Shown one piece after another: positions 1 through 11,042 of a DNA stretch of 64,000 bases. Location: contig MU394066.1 of the NCBI GenBank assembly GCA_022578605.1, positions 656,940 to 720,939 on the forward strand, written 5' to 3'. The stretch's first letter is position 1; each line of letters opens with the position of its first letter. The DNA comes from Camillea tinctor (taxonomy: Eukaryota > Ascomycota > Sordariomycetes > Xylariales > Xylariaceae). Below the pieces are notes generated by a model that was given only the letters and a program-made list of their open reading frames with translations, was not told the DNA's origin and did not search any database. A program made the position numbers and the translations under genes.

Positions 1-1437
1 AACCCCAATTATTCTCGGCGCACTGGAGTCTGGACATGCTTTTACTTATATACGAAGCAGTTCACGCACTGACTTGAAAAGCAACCAACATGCATATTGA
101 GATTGATGCCCATGTTCAATGAAATTTACCCATCTAGGTGTAGGTAAACTTATATCTTGACTCCGGCGTCTATCTCTATCTATAGAAATAGTTACATACC
201 ATATAAAGTTTGACCAGTAGTAGAAGGTAATCAGAATCGAAAATTGATGTCTTCGTTTTCCATTTTCTCTTTACTTTCACCCTCATCAGTGCGCAATGAA
301 TCCCCTATAGAAGACAAGAAAATAAGTCCGAAACATTTTATCACCCCATTCTCGAATACTTACTACCTATACTTACACACATTCCATCTGCCATCAAACC
401 CGCTTCGAGTCATAGGAAACCGGGCTATGTCAGGCACTTAATTCTGGAGAATCCGAACAAACAACATACAAGCCTCAACTGAGCTCCACCCACTGACCCA
501 ATTCTATCTCTCCGAATCAGTCAGCATAGCATACCGGCATGGTTGCATGGTTTTATCTTTAACCCAGGGCAGATACATTACATACTAGACTTAGAAGAGA
601 CAATGCTCCATTCGCACTGCGCTGCGCCTACGTTTATTTCCTGTCATTTTGGATAATCAGTGTGGTGCTTCAAACACCACTCTCCCCTCTACTTACTCCC
701 CGCCCTTTTTTCCCACTCTCCCAATCCGGAAACATTCGACCATTACTTGCCACCTGATTGGCCCATCTCTTTGTTCGCCTCTAACCCCACCCTCAACCAT
801 ACCTCAACCATAACCCATCCCAAGTGACGCATTTCGCCTTACACCACGTATCAAAGCTAGCTCCCAAGCTCGCAGCCCAGATATTATTTGTATGTACAAC
901 TACGTACATCCTGGAGCGTAAAAGCGACAATCGCATTCATCAGCCTAGGCTAGGGAATAAGTTGCTAACTATAGCAAACGACCCGAAAAAAAAAAGAGGA
1001 ACCCACTCAACGCCAAGAGCCGAGGGTAATAAGAAAAGCATATCTCGTACGAAGCTCTGGCAAGAAGAGAGAGGAGAATGGAATAAGAATGAATCATTCG
1101 GGGAAGACGGGGAGAGCTGTCACGTGAAGAAGAAAGCGAGCATGAATATCTCTTCTTCTTTTTATATATATTTTCTTTTCTTTTCTTCATAATATTCACA
1201 TCCATCTATCGTTGTTGCTACTAACATTCCTGTCCGGTCCAACAAATACGTATGATAACCAACAAAAGATTCCAACCAGCCTTACATCGAAATCAAAGAA
1301 CAAATCTATGAACCTTTAATCCAAACTTTTTCTTTTACTCTTTTCGTTTATAGTTTATTATATACCTACAAAAAAGTCAAAATTGTAGAGGGAGATAGAA
1401 AAAGAGAGGGAAAAGAGACAGAAAAAAAGCAACAACT
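1..1437. other. Intergenic, no gene seen
   Basis: No coding stretch with family resemblance or coherent length. The last 300 bases before the gene at 1438 are pyrimidine- and adenine-rich, as expected for a fungal promoter and 5' leader. Short open frames here, such as 244-441 and 824-1192, have low-complexity translations. Confidence 0.6.
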
Positions 1438-2658
1438 ATGCCCAAGCGCAAGAAACACCACACGGCCAGAGCCGAACAGCGAGCCGCCGCCAAAGCCCAA
1501 GCATCCAAAACCAAGCCCCGCGATCCCAAGCCCTCCTTCTCCCTCCCTCCCGGCGACACCCTCTCCGCCAGCGCCCTCGCCGCCATATCCTCCTCCCCCG
1601 TGCCCATCACATCCGGGAGTCGCATCCCGGGCCTCACGCTCGGGGACCGCTTCCGGCTGCTCCCCTCGGAGGTCCGCGCGGCCGTGTTCTCCGCGCTCCT
1701 CGTCAGGCCCGTGAAATGGGACACGCGGCACGCGCCCGCCTGCCCGCTCCTCACCGCCGCCCACCCCTTCAAGGACATCCACCCCACCCCGACGGACCCC
1801 TCCACATGCGCATACGCGCACGTGCGGCGGCCCCCCTCCGCCTGGCGCGACGTCGCCCGCCGCGGCGAGCACGCGTGGGTCGACCCCTGGCGCAGCGCGT
1901 GGGCGCCGCCCCAGCGCAACCCCTACGTGTGCACGGCGTGCTACGACACGTTTCTGCGTCCGCGGCCCATGCCCGAGACCTACAGTTTGCCGTGCCTGTG
2001 CGCGCGGCGGCGGGAGCTGCAGGTGCTGCTCGTGTGCCGGGCTTGGTACGCGGAGGCGGGGGCGGTGTTCTACGGGGGCAACACGCTGGCGTTCGCGGAC
2101 GCGATGGAGCTGGTGGGTTTTTTCGCGGCGCTGGCACCGCGGTGGAAGAACCGCGTGAGCAAAGTTAGTTTGCTGAGCTTGCCGCCGTACGACGTGATAC
2201 CGCGGACGGCGCGGGAGGATGTGCGCGAGATAATGGTCCATGGGACGGCGTTGAAGATGGCGTGGGATGTGCTGGCCCAGCTGCCGGCGCTGAGCGAGCT
2301 CGAGCTCGATGCGATTTACTTGACGAGGGAGGAGGGCGTGAGTGCGCTAAGGGGCCCGGCGCTGGAGAACCTAAGGCGGGTTACGTTTGTGCAGGGTGTG
2401 CCGTTTGCGCCGATGCGGGCGCCGAAAGAGTTTGTGTGGCCGCGGCATGGGTGCCGGATCACGGTGGAGGATAGTGAGTTTGTGACGCAGGTGGCAAGGG
2501 ATATTAGGGGGTTAAGTTATGGCAGGAAGAGAGGGGAACAAAATAGGATGTGTCGACAGGAGGCTGAAGCGGAGAAGAGGAGATACTGTCAACGATTTGG
2601 GAGCACTGAAAGTGATGAGAAGGAGAGTGACAAGAACGAGAATGAAGATTACACGTAG
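1438..2658 (+). CDS. F-box/2EXR-like hypothetical protein (406 aa)
   Basis: Single-exon reading frame starting at an ATG in an A-rich context and ending before an AT-rich spacer. The N-terminus is basic and Ala/Pro-rich (about residues 1-60, probably disordered). A segment beginning LTLGDRFRLLPSEVRAAVF resembles the helix opening fungal F-box and 2EXR proteins. Further on, LLVCRAWYAEAGAVFYGGN resembles the 'CRQIYAEA..IFYGEN' signature of that group. The C-terminus is charged and hydrophilic. A substrate-adaptor role is an inference from the fold hint only. Coding GC is very high compared with the flanks, which leaves long antisense and alternate frames open; those are shadows. No partner gene is adjacent. 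Confidence 0.7.
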   Translation: MPKRKKHHTARAEQRAAAKAQASKTKPRDPKPSFSLPPGDTLSASALAAISSSPVPITSGSRIPGLTLGDRFRLLPSEVRAAVFSALLVRPVKWDTRHAPACPLLTAAHPFKDIHPTPTDPSTCAYAHVRRPPSAWRDVARRGEHAWVDPWRSAWAPPQRNPYVCTACYDTFLRPRPMPETYSLPCLCARRRELQVLLVCRAWYAEAGAVFYGGNTLAFADAMELVGFFAALAPRWKNRVSKVSLLSLPPYDVIPRTAREDVREIMVHGTALKMAWDVLAQLPALSELELDAIYLTREEGVSALRGPALENLRRVTFVQGVPFAPMRAPKEFVWPRHGCRITVEDSEFVTQVARDIRGLSYGRKRGEQNRMCRQEAEAEKRRYCQRFGSTESDEKESDKNENEDYT

Positions 2659-3028
2659 CTTTTGTGTCCTCAATCAAGGTTGTATTGGTATGGAATATGG
2701 CAAAGAGAAAAAAACTACCTATAAAGTGCATTAATCCTAGAAAAGGTTTAAAAAACAGAATTTTTGATATATAATTGTGTATATAGTAGTATATACCTAG
2801 GTAGGTAGCAGCATACTGCCATATGCTAAAATGGTGGACCCCTATTCCAAGATTACAAAGGAATCTCAAAGTTTCGTGGTAATATAACGATAACTAAGTA
2901 TTAAAATATAGAGAGGGATGAGGGGAATCAGAAAGAAACTCGAAATAATTTTGCCGCAGGAAATAAATATTCACGTTCTGTTGAAGGACCTGAGTTTGTG
3001 ACACTGTCCGAAGTAAAGAAGATATATA

Positions 3029-3093
3029 TGTCACGGACTATATATATGAGCTAATAGTCAAAAAGCTATTAGCATTTGCTTTTTAGCTTTACA
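3029..3093. mobile_element. 65-bp TG...CA mini-element, copy 1
   Basis: Begins TGTCACGGAC and ends GCTTTACA, flanked on both sides by the 5-bp direct repeat ATATA (3024-3028 and 3094-3098). It is nearly identical to 19110-19172; the only difference seen is one extra TA dinucleotide near the start. TG...CA ends plus a 5-bp target duplication are LTR-retrotransposon hallmarks, so this may be an extremely short solo LTR. It contains nested hairpins (GCTAATAG with CTATTAGC; AAAAAGC with GCTTTTT). It lies about 155 bp beyond the stop of the MFS gene. Confidence 0.7.
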
Positions 3094-3249
3094 ATATATC
3101 ATGCTGGGACGGACCGAAAGTTGAAGAAGGGGAGAGGGGGTCTCAATGAGGTACGGGCATCCATCGATTTGAGGCACATGCCGAGTTTAATAGTTGCTGC
3201 GCGCTTATAGCGAAACCTCCAATGTTGCCGTTGGCGTCATTGTTGTTGC

Positions 3250-5013
3250 TCACATATGGCTTAGCTGCTGAGCGAAAGGAGACCGTCGGCGCATCGAGGG
3301 GCCCTTGAAGTAAATCACGAATGTGGCAGCCACCAAGATGAGACTGACAGCAGCGAGAACGGTGTTGGCTATTTGGAGACCGAACCTGCCCTGGAACGAG
3401 TTGTAATAGGGAGCAGCGGCCCAGGTTAGCATACCAGCCAAGAAGTCACGCGCGAAACCGTTGCCGCCCGTGGCAGAAGCTGAGTAGGGCCCGTAGGCGG
3501 CGATCATGTAGTCGATAGTGGCCATGTATATGGCGTAATTGGCAATACCGATGAAGAGACATCCGACCATAGGAGCAATCCAATGCACGAGAGGCGTGCT
3601 GGTCCAGGCAAAAATTAGCAGCCCAACAGGAAGGCAGGGCGCCAAGTACAAGAGACACCACATTCGAGATTCGTATTGAGCATGTTCGCTTTGCGGGTGT
3701 TTCTGTCGAAGGGCTCGGTTCCGGCGAATGATTGGGATGAAAATCAGGAACGCAAGGACGTAAGCTATGCCTATGGGAAGGAATGCCTATAAACTGGTTA
3801 GACACGATACGCATACGAACTTATCATGAGGAGATTGACTTACCAATCCTGTATCGATTTTGGTGAAGTTCCATTGCTTGAAGACCAAGCCAAAAGACTG
3901 AATCTGCATGAAGATCAGGGCGTCGCTGAACCCAGAAAGAGCGGACAGAACCGAGACGATGGGCTCTGTAATGAACATTTTGAATGGGCGAAGCCAAACA
4001 GAAAAGAGCTCTCGTGGGACAAGGTATTCTCTCCACGTCTTCAGCTCGTTGGGGCCGTAAGCGTTTGACCTTGCCCCTGACTTTCGGAGGGACTTGGCAT
4101 GGCGGTCCAGAAGTACAGTCGAGCGAGTCTCAGGCACCAAAACCAGGTGGAGGATTTGGACGGACACACCGAAGATGAGCTGGATCCAAATAGTCCAGTG
4201 CCAGCTCAAGTACGTCTCGACGAAGCCTCCGACGATAGGACCGATAATAGAGCCGCCAACGGAGGAGAGAACGATGAAAGCAATAGCGTTCTCCTGGTTG
4301 TCTGAGCGGAATAAATCGGCGACCATGCCGAGGGTAACGCTGCCACCGGCGGAGAACAACCCGCCGAACGAACGGCCGACGAGAATTGATACAAATTGTG
4401 GAGCTAGAACGACAGGCAGACAGAACATATTCACGAGGAATAGCGAGGCTTGGAGCACCACTACTCGTCCGAATTCCTCAGACCATGGAGCCCACCTGTT
4501 TGACAATGAGTTAGAAAACTAGAACTGTAACGTGTAGTGGAGGGTAGGTATATCAAAGTAGGGAGGTAAAATGAGGGGGGTTAAAACTTACAGTTCACAG
4601 CCAAAAGCGTAAAATACCAGAAATAGCGCAGCACCGGTTACCGCAGCCGTGGAACTTACACCAAACCCCTTGGAAATGGCCTCTTGAGCATTGGCGTAGA
4701 GCGAGGTGTTGAAGTTCATCGAGGTCTGGACGAGGAAAATGACACACAGAATCAGCCATTTCTTCCACTTCGGGAACGCGTAGCCTAGAACTTCAGGGTA
4801 CTCTTCGGCAGTGATGATAACTCTTTGAGGTGGGGTGGCCCAGACATTTTCATTAAATGTGACTGCGGGAGTCTCCTTGCTCGGTATCTCAGTACACGAA
4901 GAGTCGTAGAAAGACCCTCTCGTAATTTCACTGTCCATTTTTTCGATGTAATTTCGTCCTAATCTGGTCAGAGGGTTTCCTATCTTTTGTTTCGGACTAA
5001 CTGGACGAGACAT
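3250..5013 (-). CDS. MFS multidrug-type transporter, DHA1-like (536 aa)
   Basis: Three exons: 5013-4592, 4495-3844 and 3786-3250. The joins restore LWAPWSEEFGR across intron 1 and DTGLAFLPIG across intron 2. Introns are 96 and 57 bp with GTAAGT donors. The product has a hydrophilic N-terminus of about 75 residues followed by roughly twelve hydrophobic segments. MFS signatures include LVGRSFGGLFSAGG and, in the C-terminal half, SATGGNGFARDFLAGM, which is common in fungal DHA1 drug:H+ antiporters. Likely a plasma-membrane proton antiporter for small toxic compounds or polyamines; the substrate cannot be read from sequence. The size is normal for the family. It diverges from SLT11 across about 1.4 kb and has no biosynthetic neighbours. 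Confidence 0.85.
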
Positions 5014-6455
5014 GATGTCGTGGTGTAGGTACTGCTTTGACTATAATTAAGCACCGCAGCTTATCGGGGCTTATATCTCAATGAAGGTGAAGGGAGCTGA
5101 GCATGTAATAAGGTAGAACGTAGGTTGATAAGTGTGATAAGGTAGAATGTGGACTGATGGGAGAAAACGTTGGAAGGGGAATGGAAGGAAACATGGAGAT
5201 TCTATGCTTTTTATATGCTCCCACACAGAATCGGAGATGCCTTGACCCAAAGGTGTACCTTGTTGAAGAAAAAAGTCTATCTAATTAGGTTTGCTTCCCC
5301 ATGGGCCCATAAAGTATATTCTCAAGGTTATTTTTGCTTGGTACAAGTACTGGTCGAGCCCAATACTTTTCCCAGTCTCATAATACCTATCCAAAGAGGT
5401 CACTTATACCATGGAACTCGGTAGACCAATGCAAGATCCATCGTTGGCCATGATGGTAACGAGATGCGTTGGAGTTTACAACAGAGTCATGAGTCTGGAA
5501 CCGATATAGGTCCTATATTGAGTTAATATCCTAGTTGTAAAATACCGTTCCATTGAGGCAAATCTAGAACTTACACACACTAACCTGCTCAAGGTGGAAT
5601 TCTAAATCACACTACCCCAGACTCAACTGTGTGGTCTGGAACTATAACCGAGGCTTTCGAAGGTCAGTCATGAGGGGTGATGGAACAGGTAAGAAGATAC
5701 GGGGAAGATGGATGAATATCATGAAGGGATGAGATTGGCCTGGAGAAGACTACGGTTTATAAATAGCAACAACATATTGGCTGAGAAATAGATGAGATGG
5801 ACGGTCGTCTCCGTTACTACTTAGAAGATGTCTCCGCAAAGCAGATTGGTAACGAGATTAATGGGAGAGCAAAAAAGAAAAAGTGAAAAATGATAAGTTT
5901 TCTATAAGTTCTAGGTTGTCATTGTCATGTGCCCCAGTACCCAGTGTACACAGATAAGTTAGGTTAGAGAGGTTATGAACATTGTGAAGTTAAGATCAAT
6001 CGATTTGGTGTAAGTTCTCTGCTTTAGGTGGGTCTAGGTACGTACCTTTGGATTTTGGAGAGACATTTTATGTAGCAAGAATTCTGATAAGCTCGATAAG
6101 ATCAAATCCAACCTCTGATAAAGATTATCAATCACCGCCACTCCTTTTAGCCACACTGTTACAGAATGCCACACCTGATGCATGGAATGGAATCGATGGA
6201 TTGAACTTTTTAGGTTTTACCAGGCCTGCTAGGTGCAGTACCTTAAATTTTGTTATTGTTAGACTTTACACTTACACTGGGTACATCAATACATCACTGC
6301 TACACCAAATATTATTCCATGACTTATCCTAGTACCTAATACTTAGATGGAAACAACTTTTTTCATCAACAATACAACCAGCATCTAATAATCTCCAATA
6401 TCCCCCTCCCAACAAATCATCATTTCCCTGTTACTCTTCCACGGTCTTATTGACA
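5014..6455. other. Intergenic between MFS and SLT11 genes
   Basis: Shared upstream region of two divergent genes. No convincing coding potential. The last 100 bases before SLT11 are CT-rich (TCCAATATCCCCCTCCC and similar), typical of a core-gene promoter in filamentous fungi. Confidence 0.5.
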
Positions 6456-7616
6456 ATGCCACCTCAGATCAAACAGGATCTGAACCGCTCCGGCTGGGAG
6501 TCCACCGACTTCCCATCCGTCTGCGAGAACTGCCTACCTCCCAACCCCTACGTCAAGATGCTCAAGGAAGACTACGGCGCCGAATGCAAGATCTGCACCC
6601 GACCCTTCACCGTGTTCTCCTGGCCCGCCGACCGCGCCCACGGCCGCAAGAAGCGCTCCAACATCTGCCTGACCTGCGCGCGCATGAAGAACTGCTGCCA
6701 GTGCTGCATGCTGGACCTGCAGTTCGGGCTGCCCATCCAGCTGCGCGACGCCGCCCTCAAGATGGTCGCCCCGGGCCCCAGCAGCGAGATCAACCGCGAG
6801 TACTTCGCCCAGAACAACGAGAAGGCCATCGAGGAGGGCCACGGCACCGAGGAGTACGACAAGACCGACGAGAAAGCCCGCGAGCTCCTGCGCCGCCTCG
6901 CCAACAGCAAACCCTACTTCCGCAAGGGACGCCCCATCGAAGACGGCAGCGCCGCGGCGGCCACAGGCAGCGGTGGTAACCCAGCGGTAGGCGCAGGCGT
7001 AGGGGGGCCCGGCCCAATACGCACGCGCGACTCGCGCGCCGCGGGCGCCGCGCGACCGGGCGGTAGGCCCAACAACAACCGGCGCCCGTTCCCGTCGGCC
7101 GCGCAGCTGCCGCCGGGACCGAAAGACTACGTGCCGCCGGCGGACAAGTCGATCACGAGCCTGTTCGTGACGGGGGTGGAGGACGACCTGCCGGAGTACA
7201 AGCTGCGGGAGCACTTCAAGGAGCACGGCAAGATCAAGTCGCTGATCTGCAGCCACATGTCGCACTGCGCGTTCGTGAACTACGAGACGCGCGAGGGGGC
7301 GGAGCGCGCGGCGGCGGCGTGCCAGGGCCGCGCGGTCATCGCGGGGTGTCCGCTGCGCGTGCGCTGGTCCCTGCCTAAGGCCATCGGCGTCATGAATAAG
7401 GAGGAGCGCGCGGAGATGGCGAGGGATGGGAGGTCGGCGTTTGGGGGGAGGGGACGGGGACAGGGACAGGGACAGGGTGGGCGGAAGGGGGGTGAGGGGG
7501 GGCACGCTGGTGGTGGTGGTAGTGGTGCTCCTAGACCGGAGGCGACGAGTGTAGCGGCGGTGGCGGCACCGCCTGGGGCGGCGGAGGTGAATTATACGAG
7601 TTTGGCTGGGGATTAA
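6456..7616 (+). CDS. SLT11: Pre-mRNA-splicing factor SLT11/ECM2 (RBM22 homologue), 386 aa
   Basis: Single exon. The ATG at 6456 (MPPQIKQDLNRSGWESTDFP) gives the conserved family start; the frame is open slightly further upstream but has no earlier ATG. The N-terminal zinc-binding region has ordered cysteines: C23/C26, C44/C47, C71/C74 and the CCQCC cluster at 80-84. An RRM lies at about residues 230-305 (SLFVTGVEDDLPEYKLREHF ... CAFVNYETREGAE). The C-terminus is Gly-rich. In yeast and human, Slt11/Ecm2/RBM22 sits in the catalytic spliceosome near the U6 internal stem-loop. Length and domain order match the family. It is convergent with MZM1, with 273 bp between stop codons. Confidence 0.95.
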   Translation: MPPQIKQDLNRSGWESTDFPSVCENCLPPNPYVKMLKEDYGAECKICTRPFTVFSWPADRAHGRKKRSNICLTCARMKNCCQCCMLDLQFGLPIQLRDAALKMVAPGPSSEINREYFAQNNEKAIEEGHGTEEYDKTDEKARELLRRLANSKPYFRKGRPIEDGSAAAATGSGGNPAVGAGVGGPGPIRTRDSRAAGAARPGGRPNNNRRPFPSAAQLPPGPKDYVPPADKSITSLFVTGVEDDLPEYKLREHFKEHGKIKSLICSHMSHCAFVNYETREGAERAAAACQGRAVIAGCPLRVRWSLPKAIGVMNKEERAEMARDGRSAFGGRGRGQGQGQGGRKGGEGGHAGGGGSGAPRPEATSVAAVAAPPGAAEVNYTSLAGD

Positions 7617-7889
7617 AATTGGGCGACGACAAACCAAGAAGATTGCATCGACGGGCGTTATGGGGTGTAGGCACTGCACTGGTATTCTATTTTGGAGCCA
7701 GAGAATCATTATATTCATGTTATGTTGGGTTGCGACTCGCTTGACAGGAGAGAGAGAGAGAGAAGGGAGAGAGGGGGGATAATCATGCATTGTGTGTTGG
7801 TATACAGGGTATCATGATATTTATAATACAAAAAAGACGAGAGCCTAGGGACTATTTTTTTGTTTTATTTACATGTCCATGTTCATTCA

Positions 7890-8387
7890 TTATTTGTCGG
7901 AGCAAGTCTTGCCATCTATCTTGACCTTGGTGCCATTGGGCATCTTGATGGTATCGTTGTCCCCTCGTTCCGTGTCCTTGTGTATCCGCAGCTCTGGTTT
8001 CCATCGAATTCTGTCAGTATGCATTTCCAAGTTTTGGGATTAGCTTGACGTACTGTAGGCCTCTCCCTCCATCTTCCCTTGCACGACGTTTTGCCGTAGT
8101 ATGGAAGCGACTTCTTGTGCGTGCTTGATTGCGCCGGGTAGGTTAGGATCTGAAGGGGTGAGCGAGGCGTTGGCGCGGAACCCGTCGCGGATGGATATTC
8201 GTGCGGCAGTGAGGACTCTGTTGTCACCTGTGGGTGCAGTCAAAGGTCAATGTTATGTCTGTAGGTTGTATTTTATGCTATCCGGGAATAGAGGGGCGGA
8301 AACTGTTAGGAAATACATACCTTGGAAAGCTATCCGTGCTGCTCGAAGCAGATTTCTATACGCGGGTATAGCCGTGGTAGTAGACAT
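7890..8387 (-). CDS. MZM1: Mitochondrial zinc maintenance protein 1 (LYR-motif complex III assembly factor), 114 aa
   Basis: Three exons: 8387-8321, 8227-8054 and 7993-7890. Joining them gives an N-terminus with [14 protein letters not shown] (LYR-type motif), then [24 protein letters not shown] and [15 protein letters not shown], all hallmarks of fungal Mzm1. Introns have GTATGT and GTACGT donors and CAG acceptors. Mzm1 is a matrix chaperone that stabilises the Rieske Fe-S protein before its insertion into complex III, and affects mitochondrial zinc. The length fits the family. Because all three exons are short, the gene is easily missed. It diverges from the zuotin gene across about 550 bp. 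Confidence 0.93.
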
Positions 8388-8938
8388 GATATATGTATAT
8401 ATAAGTGTGTATAAAGATAGGGAAGGGGAAAAGATATTCAATTACGAGATCAATTTAAAATATAAATGTAAATGTAATAAGAGGAAGTAGGTAACTCGAA
8501 GTAGATATCTTTATTGTTGTAAGTATGAATATATAGTGGAACAAACTGTGGATGGAAGATCTCTAACTACCTAGTATTCCATGTGAAGATGCAAGTGGAT
8601 GAGTGGGATGAATGAGAAAAAAACGGTGGCTTGTTATTGTAAGGACCTGTGGCTTATAACTTGAACCTTGAGGTCCTCTTTATCTCGCATCTGGTTTACA
8701 GCATATCGATTGTCCGATAAGCTTTGCTAAGTTTAAAACATGGCAGCATGGAATGTGTGACCCCGCTTGATGCATTCAACGGGCCCCCATAAAACAATAG
8801 CCGATTTAAAAATCTAAAAGATTAAAAAAAAAAAATACCTGCCCCACCTTCTTTTTATTTTATTTTATTTTAATTCAATTCACTTTTATTTACAGACCAG
8901 ACTTATTCGCATCGCCTTACAAAAGTCACAATCCAAAT
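8388..8938. promoter_or_regulatory. Divergent promoter region MZM1/zuotin
   Basis: 551-bp AT-rich spacer between two divergent housekeeping genes. It has a poly-A run near 8823-8836 followed by TTTTATTTTATTTTATTT, just upstream of the zuotin ATG. No specific operator recognised. Confidence 0.45.
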
Positions 8939-10356
8939 ATGGCTACCGTGACGACAGTAACGCGGGCACTTCCCGCCCTGCCGGAGGGTTGGTCTGCTGA
9001 GAAGGACTTCAAGCCAATTAGTTCCATTACTGCTTCAACCCAGAGAACCATCGAGCCCGTTGGACCTCACTTCCTGGCCCATGCCCGCCGAGCCCGACAC
9101 AAGCGCACGTTCTCCGAGGATGACCGAATCCAGGCTCAGGAAACGGCCAAGAACATCGAGAAGGATGACGAGAGCGATGAGAGCGAGCCTGAGGATCCCA
9201 TGATGCTACAGCGTGAGGCCAAAGACTGGAAGGTAAGCAGAAACAGCAGATTCTACCCCACCATTCTTTCGAAAGTGGCACCAATTCTGATTTATACTTA
9301 CATATATTTATATAGTCACAAGATCACTACCAGGTCCTAGGCCTGTCAAAATACCGCTGGAAGGCGACCGAGGACCAGATCAAGCGTGCCCACCGTAAGA
9401 AGGTCCTGAAGCACCACCCCGACAAGAAGGCTGCCCAAGGTAGCACCGAAGACGACAACTTCTTCAAGTGCATCCAGAAGGCCACCGAAGTTCTTCTCGA
9501 CCCTGTCAAGCGACGACAGTTCGACTCAGTCGACGAGAGGGCCGATGTCGATCCCCCCACCAGGAAGGAAGCCGCCAAGGGCAACTACTACAAGCTCTGG
9601 AGCCGTGTCTTCAAGTCCGAGGCTCGTTTCTCCAAGCAGCAGCCCGTGCCCAGCTTTGGTGACGAGAACTCTACGAAGGAGGAGGTCGACAACTTCTACA
9701 ACTTCTGGTACAACTTCGACTCGTGGCGTTCGTTCGAGTACCTTGACGAGGATGTGCCCGACGACAACGAGAACCGAGACCAGAAGCGCCACATGGAGCG
9801 AAAGAACGCCAACGCCCGCAAGAAGAAGAAGGCCGAGGACAACGCCCGTCTGCGCAAGATGCTGGACGACTGCTCTGCCGGTGACGAGCGTATCAAGAAA
9901 TTCCGACAGGAAGCCAATGCTGCCAAGAACAAGAAGCGACTCGACAAGGAGAACGCCGAGAAGCAGGCCAAGGAGGAGGCCCGGTTAAAGAAGGAGGCCG
10001 AGGAGAAGGCAGCTAAGGAGGCCGAAGAGAAAGCGAAGGCTGACCGCGAGGCCAACAAGAAGGCCAAGGAGGCGGCCAAGAATGCCGTCAAGAAGAACAA
10101 GCGTGTGCTCCGTGGCTCCGTCAAGGATGCCAACTACTTCGCCGCTGGCGACGCCTCGGCTGCCCAGATCGATGCGGTCCTCAACGATGTTGAGCTCGTC
10201 CAGGGCAAGATCGACCCTGATGAGATCGCTGCCCTGGCTGGCAAGCTGAACGGCCTCAAGGTGGCAGATGAGATCAAGGGCGTGTGGAGCGAGGAGGTCA
10301 AGCGTCTCATTGGTGCTGGCAAGCTGAAGGAGGGAGATGCGAAGAACTTGGTATAA
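8939..10356 (+). CDS. ZUO1: Zuotin, ribosome-associated J-domain protein (444 aa)
   Basis: Two exons, 8939-9232 and 9316-10356, with an 83-bp intron (GTAAGC donor, ATAG acceptor). The join reads DWKSQDHYQVLGLSKYRWK. The J domain begins right after the intron and carries HPD at residues 132-134. Zuotin homology region follows (NFWYNFDSWRSFEYLDED), then a long Lys/Glu/Ala-rich charged helical region (about residues 270-370) for ribosome contact, then a C-terminal four-helix-bundle type segment. Zuotin pairs with the Hsp70 Ssz1 to form RAC at the ribosomal exit tunnel, stimulating Ssb on nascent chains. Length matches the family. No unusual feature seen. Confidence 0.95.
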
Positions 10357-11042
10357 AGAGTATTGATTTGCTTTAGCTAGTATGATCATGGGCAAACTAG
10401 ACGTAGACAGGCCGGATACCATTCGCATCAATAGACGTGAATCATGACACAACTATGATTCTCTACATATGGCTTTGTGAGCTGGTGTTTTAAGACCGCC
10501 GTATCTTGAGAATCTTTTTGGCTTTTCCTTGTTACCATTGCCAGCTATATTATACACCTTAATCATCATATTTATGGTTGTAAGAGGCTGGGATTTTCAA
10601 GTGAATTTTATGGTGTTTAGGAAAGAGGATTTGGGTATATCATCAACCCCACACTGTTCACGCTGGTGGTCTACGAGTTTGTATATTTTGGAGTTGCAAT
10701 CAAAATAGATTCGTTTGGTTCATAGATATCTGGATTCTGTACTACCTGAATTCCTGCCTTCAATATATCCTCCAAAGACGACGGTGTAGGCAGGTAAAAA
10801 GTTATATGAATGTGCAACAATCGATCACTTTGCCAACGACACAAACGACGACGCGTACCTCTGGCACGGAATTTGGGCCATAACGCGGACCACTATGAAA
10901 CACGATGCTAAATCAACACTTATACATCCCTTTTGTTGACTCCGGCTTTTAGCATTACACCATCTGAACACACCGTCCATCCCGTGGGAAAGCAGTACGA
11001 ACAGACACGGCCACCTCTCAACTCCCCATGTCGACGTTCCCC
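10357..11042. other. Intergenic between two convergent genes
   Basis: 3' flanks of zuotin and of the F-box/LRR-like gene. AT-rich, with no coding signal recognised. Confidence 0.5.

Noticed and set aside
1366..2241. 291-aa minus-strand frame overlapping the gene at 1438
   Set aside because: Gly/Arg/Val-rich translation typical of a shadow frame; codon pattern and the family-like text favour the plus strand.
6534..7790. 418-aa antisense open frame over SLT11
   Set aside because: Mirror of a GC-rich coding sequence; Arg/Leu/Ala-rich low-complexity translation, while the plus strand is a clear Slt11 orthologue.
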